DNA of 8,856 nt from Eubacterium sp. (lineage in GTDB: Bacteria; Bacillota; Clostridia; Lachnospirales; Lachnospiraceae), in contig JAJGAH010000078.1 in NCBI GenBank assembly GCA_020844525.1, positions 1 to 8,856 on the forward strand, given 5' to 3'. The notes beneath the pieces were generated by a model. The model ran no database searches. It worked only from the letters and a program-made list of their open reading frames with translations, and was not told the origin of the DNA. This document shows, piece by piece, positions 8,360-8,856 of the stretch. Position 1 is the stretch's first letter; each line of letters begins with the position of its first letter. A program made the translations under genes and the position numbers.

Positions 8360-8479
8360 ATGGTACAGATCAGAACAGATTTCACAGGAAAAGCATGTAA
8401 GGCACTCAGGGGGGCAGAAAAAGACAGCATGTGCGATTGGCAGGAGAGCAGATGGGTCAATAGTATATGGCTGACATAA
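8360..8479 (+). CDS. Possible small ORF of 39 codons, unknown function
   Basis: The reading frame encodes 39 residues, beginning MVQIRTDFTGK and ending WVNSIWLT. It starts 21 bases after the aminotransferase stop, and AGAGGG at 8344-8349 lies ten bases upstream of its ATG, a usable ribosome binding site. I recognise no family, signal peptide or membrane helix; the product is polar with two cysteines and three tryptophans. An ORF of this length can occur by chance in a 220-base spacer of this composition, so it may be non-coding or a leader ORF. Conservation in relatives would decide. Confidence 0.25.
   Translation: MVQIRTDFTGKACKALRGAEKDSMCDWQESRWVNSIWLT
8437..8466 (+). promoter_or_regulatory. 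Weak candidate sigma-A promoter for the kinase gene
   Basis: TTGGCA at 8437-8442 matches the -35 consensus at five of six positions. It is followed after 18 bases by TAGTAT at 8461-8466, which matches the -10 consensus at four of six. The location, roughly 85 bases before the kinase ATG, is reasonable, but the match is modest and chance cannot be excluded. Confidence 0.3.
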
Positions 8480-8505
8480 GAAACATCAGGCAAAGTATGT
8501 TGCAG
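8471..8505 (+). promoter_or_regulatory. Imperfect inverted repeat, possible operator or RNA hairpin
   Basis: CTGACATA at 8471-8478 is nearly complementary to TATGTTGCAG at 8496-8505: ACATA pairs with TATGT, and CTG pairs with CAG across a two-base bulge, around a 17-base centre. It lies just downstream of the candidate promoter and upstream of the kinase gene, where a sugar-responsive repressor could bind. The arms are short and imperfect. Confidence 0.22.
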
Positions 8506-8526
8506 AGCTAAAAGGGGACGGATGCA

Positions 8527-8580
8527 ATGAATGATAGGAAGAGAAGGGAGAATGCATTATGCGGGAGATGGATGAGATAA
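8527..8580 (+). CDS. Possible 17-codon leader ORF overlapping the kinase start
   Basis: ATG at 8527 is preceded by AAAAGGGGACGG (8511-8522), a good ribosome binding site at workable spacing. It opens a 17-codon frame that ends with TAA at 8578-8580. It covers the kinase ribosome binding site and start codon in a different frame. The peptide is arginine-rich (five Arg in 17, including AGG AAG AGA AGG near its start). Translating it would place ribosomes over the kinase start, so it could couple or attenuate kinase expression. This is inference; a chance ORF is possible. Confidence 0.28.
   Translation: MNDRKRRENALCGRWMR
8544..8550 (+). promoter_or_regulatory. Ribosome binding site of the FGGY kinase gene
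   Basis: AAGGGAG lies eight bases before the ATG at 8559. An in-frame TAG at 8535-8537 rules out a start upstream of it, so this site and ATG define the kinase N-terminus. Confidence 0.75.
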
Positions 8581-8856
8581 AAAATGCGCAGACAGCGCTG
8601 GGGATAGAGCTTGGGTCCACCAATATCAAGGCGGTACTGACCGGCCTGGACGGTCATGTTCTGGCAAAGGGATCCCATCACTGGGAGAATCATCTGACAG
8701 ATGGAATCTGGACATATCCATATGAGGAAATTACAGAGGGACTGCGAGACTGCTACGGGAAGCTGCGTGACCAGGTGAAACAGAACTATGGCCTGGACAT
8801 GAAGCGCGTCGGGGCAATCGGCATCAGCGCCATGATGCACGGGATCATTGCACTCG
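8559..8856 (+). CDS. FGGY-family carbohydrate kinase, ribulokinase-like (3' partial)
   Basis: The first 99 residues of a sugar kinase of the FGGY / ASKHA fold, which phosphorylates a sugar or ketose with ATP in the cytosol. The phosphate-1 loop GIELGSTNIK (15-24) opens the fold, followed by a segment with GSHHWEN and DGIWTY and then GAIGISAMMHGIIAL (85-99), typical of the N-terminal FGGY domain. From memory, the ELGSTxIKAVL, HxWEN and ISAMMHG pattern resembles the clostridial/Bacteroides kinase group that includes unorthodox L-ribulokinases (AraK-like, found with araA and araD). I therefore favour a pentose kinase, but substrate assignment is inference. The catalytic Asp and the second ATP-binding domain lie beyond the right edge. 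The gene is separated from the aminotransferase by 220 bases and probably begins its own transcription unit. Confidence 0.85.
   Translation, partial: MREMDEIKNAQTALGIELGSTNIKAVLTGLDGHVLAKGSHHWENHLTDGIWTYPYEEITEGLRDCYGKLRDQVKQNYGLDMKRVGAIGISAMMHGIIAL

Larger units (their letters stand above)
8339..8558 (+). other. Intergenic spacer between aminotransferase and FGGY kinase genes
   Basis: This 220-base spacer contains no strong intrinsic terminator (no GC-rich hairpin followed by a T run), no RNA gene and no riboswitch that I recognise. It holds a possible 39-codon ORF, a weak sigma-A-like element, an imperfect dyad and a 17-codon ORF running into the kinase start. Together these suggest a control region for the downstream kinase, although none of the elements is strong by itself. 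Confidence 0.6.

Overview
The window looks like chromosomal DNA from a Clostridia-class Firmicute, most likely a Lachnospiraceae-type gut anaerobe. The basis is the protein style (an AddB that keeps its iron-sulfur cysteines, an AddA-type RecB-like helicase-nuclease, a clostridial FGGY kinase), purine-rich ribosome binding sites and a G+C content that by eye is a little above one half. This is inference from family resemblance; there is no rRNA or other marker gene. All genes are on the + strand, and no mobile element, CRISPR array, tRNA or rRNA is visible.

Layout: (1) positions 1-3014 hold the 3' part of addB, whose start lies upstream of the window. (2) addA follows after one base (3016-7095). 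(3) A PLP-dependent class I/II aminotransferase follows after 49 bases (7145-8338). (4) A 220-base spacer (8339-8558) has no clear terminator; it holds small ORFs, a weak candidate promoter and an imperfect dyad. (5) The 5' end of an FGGY-family carbohydrate kinase, probably of the ribulokinase-like clostridial/Bacteroides type, starts at 8559 and runs off the right edge.

AddA and AddB form the AddAB helicase-nuclease, the Gram-positive counterpart of RecBCD. It resects double-strand ends up to a Chi site and leaves a 3' single strand for RecA. Every catalytic motif expected in the visible parts is intact. The aminotransferase is close enough to be co-transcribed with addBA but has no evident functional link to it. 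The kinase probably opens a separate sugar-utilisation unit.

The most unusual structure is in AddA. It is about 130 residues longer than Bacillus AddA, and much of the excess lies in three hydrophilic low-complexity insertions placed between conserved motifs. The first is built from four tandem copies of a roughly 36-bp unit. No clearly new biological system is visible; the rest is ordinary core genome.
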